Positions 1 to 7,508 of a stretch of DNA of 16,610 nt are shown here, in pieces. Positions within the stretch are counted from its first letter, which is position 1. Every line of letters starts with the position of its first letter. Both the position numbers and the translations under genes were made by a program. The notes beneath the pieces are model-generated. The model ran no database searches, was not told the DNA's origin, and saw nothing but the letters and a program-made list of their open reading frames with translations. The DNA comes from JBBDNV01 sp040877415 (lineage in GTDB: Bacteria > Planctomycetota > Planctomycetia > Pirellulales > PALSA-1355), in NCBI GenBank assembly GCA_040877415.1, contig JBBDNV010000135.1:1-16610 (forward strand), given 5' to 3'.

Positions 1-222
1 CCCGCGAAAAACGGCGGTCGCGAGGTGCCTGTCCCAGTTTTTCAACACGCGGCTAGGGCACAAGGGCCGATTCTCGGGTACATTGTCGACCGAGGGGGCG
101 ACGTCGGATAAGCGGGGCTATTTCGCGTGCTGGCGATCGTGGCCGGCGCGGGGGCGGTGATCGCGGTCGCGAGCAGCGGCCACGGCGCCGGGGCGCAAAG
201 CACAATGGCAGGGAAATTGAGC

Positions 223-1320
223 ATGGCGGCGACCTCCCGCGCGATCGTCTTCGAGGGCCCCGGACGGCCGCTCGCGATGCGCGCCTTTCCGCATCCGGCC
301 CTGGCGGCCGGCGAGCTGCTCGTCGCGGTCAGTTGCTCGACGCTTTGCGCAAGCGACCTGCACACCTTTGCAGGCCGGCGCGAGACCCCCTGCCCCACGA
401 TTCTCGGTCACGAGATGGTCGGCCGCATCGCCGAGCTGCCCCCTGGCGATCCGCCCCTCGATTTGTCGGCTCGTCCCCTGGCCAAGGGCGACCGGGTCAC
501 GTGGTCGGTGGCCGCCAGTTGCGGCGAATGCTTCTACTGCGATCGCGGCCTGCCCCAAAAATGCGAGCGGCTGTTCAAGTACGGCCACGAGCGAATCGAC
601 AAGCGGCATCCCTTGAGCGGCGCTCTGGCCGAGCATTGTCATCTGGCCCGCGGCACGGCCGTCTTGCGGGTGCCCGACGAGCTGGCCGACGAAGTGGTCT
701 CGCCGGCCAACTGCGCCACGGCCACGGTAACCGCCGCGCTGCGCGCCGCCGGTGAGTGTCGCGATCAGGCCGTATTGATCCAGGGAGCCGGCATGCTCGG
801 CCTGACGGCCGCCGCGATGGCCAATACCAAAGGCGCGCGCGAAGTGATCGTCGCCGACCCCGACCTTGGGCGTTTAGAGCGAGCCGAACGATTCGGCGCG
901 ACGATTGCCGTATACCTGCGCCCCGGTGCGAACGAGCTGGCCGACGTCGTCGCAGACGCGACGAGTGGACGCGGCGTCGACGTCGCCTTGGAACTGTCCG
1001 GCGAAGCGGCCGCGTTCGAAACCGGATTGCCGCTCGTGCGCAGCGGCGGACGCTACGTGCTGGTGGGCGCGGTCTTTCCCAACCGCGCCGCGGCACTGCC
1101 GGCCGAACTGGTCGTTCGCCGGTTGCTGAGAATCGAAGGCGTTCACAACTACACGCCCGCCGACCTCCTGACGGCCCTGCGATTCCTCGCCGAAGCGCAC
1201 ACGCGATACCCGTTTGCCGAACTGGTCACCGCCCGATTCCCCCTGGCCCTCGCGGAAGCGGCCTTCGAACACGCCATCGCGACCAAGGCTCCCCGCGTCG
1301 CCGTCGTGCCCCAGTCGTAG
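223..1320 (+). CDS. Zinc-dependent alcohol dehydrogenase (MDR family)
   Basis: Medium-chain, probably NAD(P)-dependent, alcohol dehydrogenase of about 365 residues, presumably cytosolic. The N-terminal GroES-like domain carries likely catalytic zinc ligands C42 (LCASDLH), H63/E64 (GHE) and C164 (PANCATATV). The structural zinc lobe has four cysteines, C100, C103, C106 and C114 (CGECFYC then C). A Rossmann fold follows with GAGMLG at about 188-193 and an acidic residue (D212) ending beta-2. The frame is open back to a GTG at 127, but I prefer ATG 223 because AGGGA sits 8 nt upstream and family homology begins there; ATG 205 is also possible. The stretch around VVSPANCATATV resembles the subfamily annotated as phosphonate-catabolism-associated dehydrogenase (TIGR03366), but no phosphonate genes are next to it, so the substrate is unknown. 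The stop lies 7 bp from the stop of the convergent phosphatase gene. Confidence 0.9.
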   Translation: MAATSRAIVFEGPGRPLAMRAFPHPALAAGELLVAVSCSTLCASDLHTFAGRRETPCPTILGHEMVGRIAELPPGDPPLDLSARPLAKGDRVTWSVAASCGECFYCDRGLPQKCERLFKYGHERIDKRHPLSGALAEHCHLARGTAVLRVPDELADEVVSPANCATATVTAALRAAGECRDQAVLIQGAGMLGLTAAAMANTKGAREVIVADPDLGRLERAERFGATIAVYLRPGANELADVVADATSGRGVDVALELSGEAAAFETGLPLVRSGGRYVLVGAVFPNRAAALPAELVVRRLLRIEGVHNYTPADLLTALRFLAEAHTRYPFAELVTARFPLALAEAAFEHAIATKAPRVAVVPQS

Positions 1321-1327
1321 AGCGGGC

Positions 1328-2692
1328 TTATTTCTTCGTATCGTCGGGTCGGCGCCGCTCGGGCGTATGGGGGATTTCGTCGACCAGCTCGTTGATCTCG
1401 CCCGGCCGTTTGTGCAGGCTGAAGGCGTCGTACAGTTCGCCGGTGGCCGTGCGCGCCTCATAGCGCAGCGTGTCGCCGTCGATCGAGATGATCTGGTAGA
1501 GCTGCGTGTCTTCGGCGGCGCGGCGCATCTGGGGCACGCGGTCGATGCGATACATCTTGGGGCCGCTGATCGAAACGACGTAAATCGTGCCCCCCTCGGG
1601 ACTGCGAACGCTCGCGCCGGTGGCCACGTTCTCGGTCAGCATCTGTCCAAATCGCCCGTACGAATGGTCGTGGCCGGTGAGAACCAGGTCGACTTTATAT
1701 TTGTCGAACAGCGGCTTCCACAGCCGGCGGATGGTGGGATTGTCGCGGCCGCGAGCGGTCGAGAAGACCGGATGGTGAAACGTGAACACCGTCCACTTGT
1801 TGGGATTGTCGGCCAGCACGCGCTCGATCCATTCGACCTGCCGCTGTTCCTGCTCGTTGGAATTGAGCGAGACAATCCGCGCTCCCTGGTAGTCGAGCCA
1901 GTACGCCGTTTCGGCAAGTCCCTCCGGCCCGTTTTCGGGCAGCGTGAACTGCGGCCGCCAGTGATGCGACAATTGGCGCCCGGCCAGCGGCGTCTTGGGA
2001 TCGCGCGGGTACTCGTGATTGCCGGGCGTCGGGACGCTGGGAACCATGGCGTTGAGCCAGGCGCCGGCGCCGAACCATTCGCCCCATTCCGCGTCGCGGT
2101 TGCCGCTATTGATCAGGTCGCCGGCGTGGACCATGAAGCGGGCCTTTGGCGCGTCGCTGTGCGCCTCGCGAATCACGCGCGACCAATGCTCGCGCACGGA
2201 GTTTTGCGCATCGCCAAAATAAATGAACGAGAACGGCTCGGGCTTGTCGCCGGCGGTCGAGAATTGGAACCATTCGCTAAAATTGACTCCGTCGCCGACG
2301 CGATAGGCGTACTTGGCGGCCGGCTTGAGATCCTCGAAATTGACGCTGTGATAATGGGCCGGCCCCAGGTCGCTCTCGTGCGCGGCCGTGGCGGCCGCAA
2401 CTTCTTTGGCGTTCTTAGCAAACTCCGGCCCCGACGTGGCAAGCGCGATCTGGGCCACTGCTTTATGGATCGAAGTGTCGGTCCGCCAGGTGACCGCCTG
2501 CGAATGGGCCGGATCGTCCTGCCACGTCAGGATGATCCGATCCGGCATGGCCGTGGCCCGGTACAGATCCTCGTCGAGAACCTTTTTCGGCGGATGATCG
2601 TCGTGGGCCACGAGCGGCCCAGTCGCCCCCAGGCAAACCACCGCAACCGCCAACGCGAACCGAAAAGGATTGTAAATGAGGAGGTGGTTCAT
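1328..2692 (-). CDS. Secreted purple-acid-phosphatase-like metallophosphoesterase
   Basis: A 454-residue exported phosphohydrolase. Residues 1-29 form a signal peptide (FALAVAVVCLGATGPLVA). Residues about 45-148 look like the fibronectin-III-like N-terminal domain of purple acid phosphatases (DRIILTWQDDPAHSQAVTWR). The calcineurin-like catalytic domain shows FGDAQ (D161), HAGDLI (D192), GNHE (N225-E227), HHP (306-308) and GHDH (340-343), the ordered metal-binding motifs of the superfamily. In classical purple acid phosphatases motif 2 is GDxxY; here the position reads GDLIN, so the tyrosine metal ligand appears to be missing. ATG 2692 is preceded by GGTGGAAG at suitable spacing. The substrate is unknown; organic phosphate scavenging in the cell envelope is a reasonable inference. 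Transcribed away from the large non-coding region and convergent with the dehydrogenase. Confidence 0.9.
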   Translation of the reverse strand: MNHLLIYNPFRFALAVAVVCLGATGPLVAHDDHPPKKVLDEDLYRATAMPDRIILTWQDDPAHSQAVTWRTDTSIHKAVAQIALATSGPEFAKNAKEVAAATAAHESDLGPAHYHSVNFEDLKPAAKYAYRVGDGVNFSEWFQFSTAGDKPEPFSFIYFGDAQNSVREHWSRVIREAHSDAPKARFMVHAGDLINSGNRDAEWGEWFGAGAWLNAMVPSVPTPGNHEYPRDPKTPLAGRQLSHHWRPQFTLPENGPEGLAETAYWLDYQGARIVSLNSNEQEQRQVEWIERVLADNPNKWTVFTFHHPVFSTARGRDNPTIRRLWKPLFDKYKVDLVLTGHDHSYGRFGQMLTENVATGASVRSPEGGTIYVVSISGPKMYRIDRVPQMRRAAEDTQLYQIISIDGDTLRYEARTATGELYDAFSLHKRPGEINELVDEIPHTPERRRPDDTKK

Positions 2693-2829
2693 GAGTCGCT
2701 TCCACCGGATGGATGACAGGTGAGCTTCCTGGCGATTAGTCTAGTCGACCGTCGAGATTCAATCCACGGCCCGGATGCTCCGTGCGCGACAAGATTCTAT
2801 GGCAACTGGAGGTGATCCAGTCCGTCGGG

Positions 2830-2953
2830 CCGCGCAGCGGCGAGGGATCTAGCGGCGGGCGATCAGCCCGCCGGTTCGACGCCGCCAATCTGCCCGACAG
2901 CCGCGCAGCGGCGCAGCCAACGCCCTTTCGCCCGCGCCGCTGCGCGGATTTTT
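2830..2953 (+). repeat. GC-rich repeat cluster with terminator-like inverted repeat
   Basis: The 13-mer CCGCGCAGCGGCG occurs at 2830-2842 and 2901-2913 and in inverted form inside 2934-2947. The last two copies form a perfect 14-bp inverted repeat (2901-2914 / 2934-2947, 19-nt loop) followed by ATTTTT, as in an intrinsic terminator reading rightwards. No gene ends here: the left gene is transcribed leftwards. It may be a dispersed repeat or the end of an unannotated transcript. Confidence 0.6.
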
Positions 2954-2975
2954 AGGAAAGACGCGATGCCTCGGC

Positions 2976-2995
2976 CCGTGGGCTGCCGCCCACGG
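2976..2995. repeat. Short palindrome (hairpin)
   Basis: CCGTGGGC (2976-2983), a 4-nt loop TGCC, then GCCCACGG (2988-2995): a perfect 8-bp stem. It has the look of a dispersed intergenic palindrome. No gene was recognised in 2693-3253; the open frames there have no family features or convincing ribosome sites. Confidence 0.6.
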
Positions 2996-3253
2996 CTTCA
3001 CTCCCGGGCCGCTCTCGCGGCCATCAATCGCGGCCGCCTGGCGCCGACCCCGACGGGTATTGCCTGCGCATCACGTCGCGCTGAATGGGCGCCGTCGCCC
3101 TCGAGCGACGGGTTGATCCCCTCTCGGGTAGGTGCCGCGAGGGCGCGTCGCCGAAAAAGGTCGCCATTTTTTAGTCCACGGCTGGATTTTCCGTCCGGTT
3201 TTCTTTTTTTTCGCACCTTAGTGGATAGGGGAACTCTCCTTCCCCCACGCGTG

Positions 3254-3391
3254 ACGCCGTCGATGCCCATCGGCGGGCAGCTAGTTGTAGGAATGCAACA
3301 CCACCCAAGCTGCCCAATCCCGCATGCGGGGCACTCGCGGTTCGAAGGGTCCGTCCGAGGGACATACCAAGGTCGGGCGGACCCTTTTTTT
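3254..3391 (+). ncRNA. Candidate structured small RNA
   Basis: A run of four consecutive stems ends in an intrinsic terminator. The stems are a CGCC/GGCG plus GATG/CATC hairpin around 3254-3274; a perfect 8-bp outer stem GGGCAGCT (3275-3282) with AGCTGCCC (3308-3315) enclosing GTTG/CAAC (3284-3287/3296-3299); CCCG-CATG-CGGG at 3319-3330; and the terminator stem at 3346-3385. No open frame or ribosome site fits this block, and no protein gene ends upstream on this strand. It does not match the signature sequences of SRP RNA, 6S RNA, tmRNA or RNase P RNA that I can recognise. The 5' end is not defined. It could instead be the leader of the 3792 gene. Confidence 0.4.
3346..3391 (+). terminator. 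Intrinsic terminator
   Basis: The stem AGGGTCCGTCCGA (3346-3358) pairs with TCGGGCGGACCCT (3373-3385), 13 bp with one G-U pair and a 14-nt loop, and runs straight into seven T residues (3385-3391). This is the clearest rho-independent terminator in the window. It ends a rightward transcript that contains no recognisable gene. Confidence 0.75.
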
Positions 3392-3471
3392 CTTTGGGCG
3401 AACCAACCTCTGGCGAACTCGACCCGGCGTACATCTGCATCGCCGACCTGGTCTTGAAACGGCGCATTTGC

Positions 3472-3499
3472 TTGACGAAAGCGAATGACCCGCTAAACT
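3472..3499 (+). promoter_or_regulatory. Possible sigma-70-like promoter
   Basis: TTGACG (3472-3477), a 16-nt spacer, then TAAACT (3494-3499). It lies about 290 bp upstream of the HExxE gene and just after the terminator at 3391, so it could start a transcript with a long leader. Only 4 of 6 positions match in the -10 box. I see no gene in 3392-3791. Confidence 0.25.
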
Positions 3500-3791
3500 C
3501 CCTATCCTGGCGCAGTTTGTCCCCCCTATCAACGCTACATAGATACAGGGGTATTTTGGTCACGATGTCGAACCAATTGGCGAATGGAACCGGGAGGCAG
3601 TTTGGCTCAATGCGGCGCTGGTTGGCGGGGCGCGGCAGTCTCGACGCAGCGAGTAGGAAGGTGCCCACTTCGCGACCAGGCGAATCCCGAGTCGCGCCGA
3701 TCGGTGCGATCATTTGACAACTACGGAACAGGAGGACGTCGGTCGTTTCTACCATGCCGTTCAGGTCAACAACAATTAGGAGGAGCTCACC

Positions 3792-4709
3792 ATGTCGACT
3801 GCCCTGATCCGCCACCTCGCGTTAATCTCCGAGTCGGAGAAGGTAAACCTCGAGGAACTATCGATCGTCAGCGCAGCTTTGCAAAAGCAGGCGGTCCGCG
3901 ATCTGGCCCCGATTTGGAGCACGCAAGCTACCGTGCAAGCATTTCCTCGGCTCGACGATCTGCCGCTCGACTATTGGCCAATGATCATTCGCGACGACAT
4001 TGGCTTCGATGCCGCGGGGATTCATCTCGACGAAGATGGACAGCCGTTTGCGCTCGTCACGTCAAGCGACGACAACGACGTCTGGTCGCTGACAGCGGCT
4101 CACGAATGTTTGGAAATGCTCGTCGACCCATTGGGCGATCGACTCGTCGCGGGCGACTCACCCAAATCGGACCAGAGCCGCGTCTTGTTTTTGGTCGAGG
4201 TGTGCGATCCTTCCGAGGCCGCGGCGTTCGGCTACAGCGTCAACGGCGTTCTGGTTTCCGACTTCTATACTCCGCATTTCTTCGATCCGGTCACTGCGCA
4301 GGGCGTGCGTTACTCGTTCACGGACGCGATTACCAAGCCCCGGCAGGTATTGAAGGGGGGCTATGTCAGCTGGCTCGAGCCAGCCAGCGGCCACTGGTGG
4401 CAAGAAACGTGGTTTTCGGGGAGTCAATCAAGATTCCGCGATTTGGGTCCACTCACCGCAAAAGAGGGTAGCATCCGCAGCCAGATTGATAGAATTACTG
4501 GTAAGGAGACACATGAAGCGATTGCCACCGGCCGCAAAGTTGCCCCCGCAGCCGGGCTGATGGTGGCCGCTTCAAAGAAACCGGCGGCCGCGCGAGCCGA
4601 AGCGCTTCACAAGCAGATCAGCCAGATTGCAAAAGGCTCGCAAAGAGAGGAGAATGTGGCTAGTGGGCGGCGAGGAGCACCGTCCGCTCGACGAACGAGC
4701 GACGATTAG
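3792..4709 (+). CDS. HExxE-motif protein, putative metallopeptidase-like
   Basis: A 305-residue protein without signal peptide or TM segment. I have an impression of similar uncharacterised bacterial proteins but cannot name a family. The core, about 1-235, contains TAAHECLEMLVDP (H104, E105, E108, D112), VEVCDPSEAA (C138, D139) and SDFYTPHFFDP (H162, D165). These are conserved-looking acidic and His positions consistent with metal binding, and HExx[HE] suggests a metallopeptidase-like site, but catalysis is inferred only. The tail, about 236-305, is low-complexity and basic, with an H-x-Q-I segment (H273) and RRGAP (293-297) that recur in the small protein encoded 23 nt downstream. The start is firm: AGGAGGAG lies just before ATG 3792. 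Likely forms an operon with that small gene. Confidence 0.8.
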   Translation: MSTALIRHLALISESEKVNLEELSIVSAALQKQAVRDLAPIWSTQATVQAFPRLDDLPLDYWPMIIRDDIGFDAAGIHLDEDGQPFALVTSSDDNDVWSLTAAHECLEMLVDPLGDRLVAGDSPKSDQSRVLFLVEVCDPSEAAAFGYSVNGVLVSDFYTPHFFDPVTAQGVRYSFTDAITKPRQVLKGGYVSWLEPASGHWWQETWFSGSQSRFRDLGPLTAKEGSIRSQIDRITGKETHEAIATGRKVAPAAGLMVAASKKPAAARAEALHKQISQIAKGSQREENVASGRRGAPSARRTSDD

Positions 4710-4732
4710 ACCGTCCCAGGAGAGTCTTTTCA

Positions 4733-4930
4733 ATGACCGAGCAAGACGACGCCAAACGCCGGCGGGCGAAACGGATCCACGCGCAGATTGAAGCTCTCGT
4801 TGAGCCCAAGAAGTCCGATTCAGACACCGAGCAACGTCGCGCCCCACCAAAGTCCAGGCCGACGCCGCGGGAATTCATCCACCGGAAGATGCGCGAGCGC
4901 GACGAGCAGAAGCCCGACAAGAAGACCTAA
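4733..4930 (+). CDS. Small charged protein, partner of the HExxE protein
   Basis: A 65-residue, very hydrophilic, lysine/arginine-rich protein with no signal peptide, TM helix or cysteine. AGGAGAG (4718-4724) sits 8 nt before ATG 4733, and the gene starts 23 nt after the HExxE gene stops, so cotranscription and translation are likely. Its N-terminal half has AKRIHAQIEALV (H16) and, 19 residues on, RRAPP (from R35). The tail of the upstream protein has ALHKQISQIA (H273) and RRGAP 20 residues on. This suggests shared origin, a common binding surface, or a substrate/adaptor relation. The family is not recognised. Confidence 0.7.
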   Translation: MTEQDDAKRRRAKRIHAQIEALVEPKKSDSDTEQRRAPPKSRPTPREFIHRKMRERDEQKPDKKT

Positions 4931-5108
4931 AACGGTCGTGCCGGATCTCTCGATGTTCGCCACGATCCCCGCGAGTTGCTGGTCCTGCGCGCGGTTCCTT
5001 GTTCGCGGGGGTTTCAGTGGCGATACTATTGAAGTCCATAGGCCGCGGCGCGCCGTCGGCATGCGCCCGGCCGCCGGACTCCACGCCTGTCGAAGAGGGA
5101 CGGCCACC

Positions 5109-7415
5109 ATGAGCCCGAAACTCATCGTCCTTTTCGTGAAAGCCGCGGCCATCTCGGCCGCGGCCGCCGCCATCGGGGTGTGCGAGCTCACGACGGCCGA
5201 GCAGCCGGACGGGCCCGTTGTCGGGCGCACCTACAAGGAATCGAAACCCGCCTGGAAATTGCCGCCGCAATCGCCCGCCGGCGCGCCGAACGTGATCTAC
5301 CTGGTGCTGGACGACGTCGGTTACGCACAGCTCGGCTGTTATGGTTCGTCGATTCAAACGCCCTACATCGACCGCCTGGCAGCCGGCGGCTTGCGGTACA
5401 CCAACTTTCATACCACCGCCCTGTGCTCGCCGTCGCGCGCGTGCCTGCTCACCGGACACAATCATCACGCCAATCACATGGGCGTCATCGCCGAATACGC
5501 GACCGGATATCCGGGCTACGACGGCCGCATGCCGCCCAGCCAGGCGACGATCGCCGAAACCCTCAAGCACAGCGGCTACAGCACGTTCTACGTCGGCAAA
5601 TGGCACCAGGTCCCCTTCGGCGAATCGAGCAACGCCGGACCGTTCGATGGCTGGCCGCTGGCGATGGGCTTTGAACGGTTCTACGGGTTCATCGGCGGCG
5701 AAACCAACCAGTGGTTTCCTCATCTGGCGACCGACAACCACAACATCGAAACTCCCACGCGCCCGGGCTACCATCTCACCGAAGACCTCACGGACCAGGC
5801 GATTCGCTTCATCGCCGAACAGCAGCAAGTCAATCCCGGCAAGCCGTTTTTCATGAACCTGGCCTACGGGGCAGCCCACGCGCCCCTGCACGCGCCGCGG
5901 AAATATATCGAGATGTACCGGGGAAAATTCGACAAGGGCTGGGACCAGGCTCGCCAGCAAACGCTCGCGCGGCAAAAACAACTGGGCATCGTGTCCGCCG
6001 ACAGCGTGCTGCCGCCGCGCAATGACGGAATCGAAGCCTGGGACGATCTGTCGGCCGACGAGAAGCGCTTGTTTGCCCGCCTGCAGGAATGCTTCGCCGG
6101 ATTCCTGACGCACTGCGACAAAAACATCGGGCGGCTCGTCGACTATCTTGACGAGAACGAGTTGTTCGACAACACCCTGTTGATCGTGGTCTCCGACAAC
6201 GGCGCGAGCCAGGAAGGCCGCTTGACCGGCTCGTTCAACGAGTCGCTCTACTTCAACCAGATTCCCGAAAACATGGAGTTGAATCTGAAGCTGATCGACG
6301 AGCTGGGCGGCCCCTTGACTTATCCGCACTATCCGCAGGGCTGGGCCATGGCCGGCAACACGCCGCTGAAACGCTACAAGCAAAACACGCACGCCGGCGG
6401 CAACACCGATCCCTTGATCGTTCACTGGCCCAAAGGCATCGCGGACAAGGGCGCATTGCGCACGCAATACCACCACATGATCGACGTCACGCCCACCGTG
6501 CTCGACGTGGTCGGGCTGGCGCAGCCCAAATCGATCAGAGGCGTGGACCAGCGGCCGTTCGACGGCACGAGCATGCGGTACAGTTTCACCGACGCGCAGG
6601 CTCCCAGCCGCCACGAAACACAGTACTACGAAATGCTCGGCCACCGCGCGATCTACCACCGCGGCTGGAAGGCCGTGGCCTGGCACGAGCGCGGCACCGA
6701 TTTCGAGCTGGACCGCTGGGAACTTTACCACGTCGAGCGTGATTTCTCGGAAAGCCAGGACCTGGCGACCGCGCAGCCTGAAAAGTTGCGCGAATTGATC
6801 GAGCGCTGGTGGAGCGAAGCCGGAAAATACAACGTGCTGCCGCTCGACGATCGCGGCACGGCGCGCATCCTCGATCAGCCGCGCATCGGCCGGCCGCAAA
6901 CGTCGGTCACCTATCTCGCGGGCATGGCGACCGTGCCGCGCGCCAGCACCCTTGACTTTCGCGACCGCTCGCACGCGATTACCGCCGAGATCGACGTGCC
7001 CGCCGGCGGGGCCGAAGGCGTGCTCTTGAGCCTGGGCGGGCGCTTCGCCGGGTTCAGCCTTTTCCTCGAAGACAACCGGCTCAAGTACGTCTATAACTTT
7101 TTCGGCCTCGAGCGCTACGAGGTAGCCTCGGCCGAGCCGGTCCCCCCGGGCCGCGTCACCCTGCGCATCGAGTTCACCCGCACGGGAAAAAACCAGGGCA
7201 CGGCATCGCTCTCGATCGACGGCCGCCAGGTCGCCAGCGGAGCGATCGCGCACACCGTGCCGTTGACGTTCGGGCTGAGCGAAGGTCTCGCCGTCGGCCG
7301 CGACCCGTCCACGCCGGTGACGGAAAGCTACGTTTCGCCCTTCCCCTTCTCAGGCAAGATCAAGAAGGTGACCATGGAGCTGACCAAAGACCCCGACCCG
7401 GTCGCCGGACAGTAG
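5109..7415 (+). CDS. Secreted arylsulfatase (S1-type, formylglycine-dependent)
   Basis: A 768-residue sulfatase. The N-terminus is hydrophobic (LIVLFVKAAAISAAAAAIGVC), serving as a signal peptide, possibly a lipoprotein. The sulfatase domain begins at NVIYLVLDDVGYAQLGCYG with metal-binding D68/D69 and continues with CSPSR (C106), the C-x-P-S-R motif whose Cys is converted to formylglycine. TGHNHHANHMG and the FYVGKWH lysine/histidine region follow, then VVSDNGAS near 360 with the second metal-site Asp/Asn. After about residue 590 comes a beta-rich, lectin-like C-terminal region (ITAEIDVPAGGAEGVLLSLGG, FSLFLEDNRLKYVYNFFG). Size and architecture match the roughly 780-residue arylsulfatase group. 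I chose ATG 5109 because AAGAGGGA precedes it and the signal peptide begins there; the frame is open further up (ATG 5061). Likely removes sulfate esters from polysaccharides or small sulfates; the maturase is not in the window. Confidence 0.93.
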   Translation: MSPKLIVLFVKAAAISAAAAAIGVCELTTAEQPDGPVVGRTYKESKPAWKLPPQSPAGAPNVIYLVLDDVGYAQLGCYGSSIQTPYIDRLAAGGLRYTNFHTTALCSPSRACLLTGHNHHANHMGVIAEYATGYPGYDGRMPPSQATIAETLKHSGYSTFYVGKWHQVPFGESSNAGPFDGWPLAMGFERFYGFIGGETNQWFPHLATDNHNIETPTRPGYHLTEDLTDQAIRFIAEQQQVNPGKPFFMNLAYGAAHAPLHAPRKYIEMYRGKFDKGWDQARQQTLARQKQLGIVSADSVLPPRNDGIEAWDDLSADEKRLFARLQECFAGFLTHCDKNIGRLVDYLDENELFDNTLLIVVSDNGASQEGRLTGSFNESLYFNQIPENMELNLKLIDELGGPLTYPHYPQGWAMAGNTPLKRYKQNTHAGGNTDPLIVHWPKGIADKGALRTQYHHMIDVTPTVLDVVGLAQPKSIRGVDQRPFDGTSMRYSFTDAQAPSRHETQYYEMLGHRAIYHRGWKAVAWHERGTDFELDRWELYHVERDFSESQDLATAQPEKLRELIERWWSEAGKYNVLPLDDRGTARILDQPRIGRPQTSVTYLAGMATVPRASTLDFRDRSHAITAEIDVPAGGAEGVLLSLGGRFAGFSLFLEDNRLKYVYNFFGLERYEVASAEPVPPGRVTLRIEFTRTGKNQGTASLSIDGRQVASGAIAHTVPLTFGLSEGLAVGRDPSTPVTESYVSPFPFSGKIKKVTMELTKDPDPVAGQ

Positions 7416-7426
7416 ATCGTTCTTCT

Positions 7427-7459
7427 CCCTCTCCCCTCGCGGGAGAGGGCGGGGTGAGG
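7427..7459. terminator. Palindromic repeat between convergent genes
   Basis: CCCTCTCCC (7427-7435), a 5-nt loop, and GGGAGAGGG (7441-7449), followed by the usual GGGGTGAGG continuation. This CTCCCTCTCCCC/GGGGAGAGGG palindrome is common between genes in many GC-rich bacteria. It sits between the convergent sulfatase and sirtuin genes and could act as a bidirectional terminator. Confidence 0.6.
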
Positions 7460-7508
7460 GGGAGCGTCCAAGGTCGCCCGGTGCCACGGGTGGCTTGCCC
7501 ACCCCGTG

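Noticed and set aside
1214..2716. 500-codon plus-strand open frame across the phosphatase gene
   Set aside because: It overlaps the dehydrogenase 3' end and runs antisense to the phosphatase, whose motifs and signal peptide are clear.
3753..3806. Short leader peptide frame overlapping the HExxE gene start
   Set aside because: The nearest ribosome-site-like sequence is too far upstream and the peptide has no attenuator features.
3584..4471. 295-codon open frame overlapping the HExxE gene
   Set aside because: Composition is arginine-rich shadow type. The +1 frame with AGGAGGAG before ATG 3792 has conserved-looking motifs and an operon partner.
4875..7253. 792-codon open frame antisense to the sulfatase
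   Set aside because: It is the shadow of a GC-rich gene with strong third-position bias. The sulfatase frame has all family motifs, and the antisense product has no domain pattern and no ribosome site.
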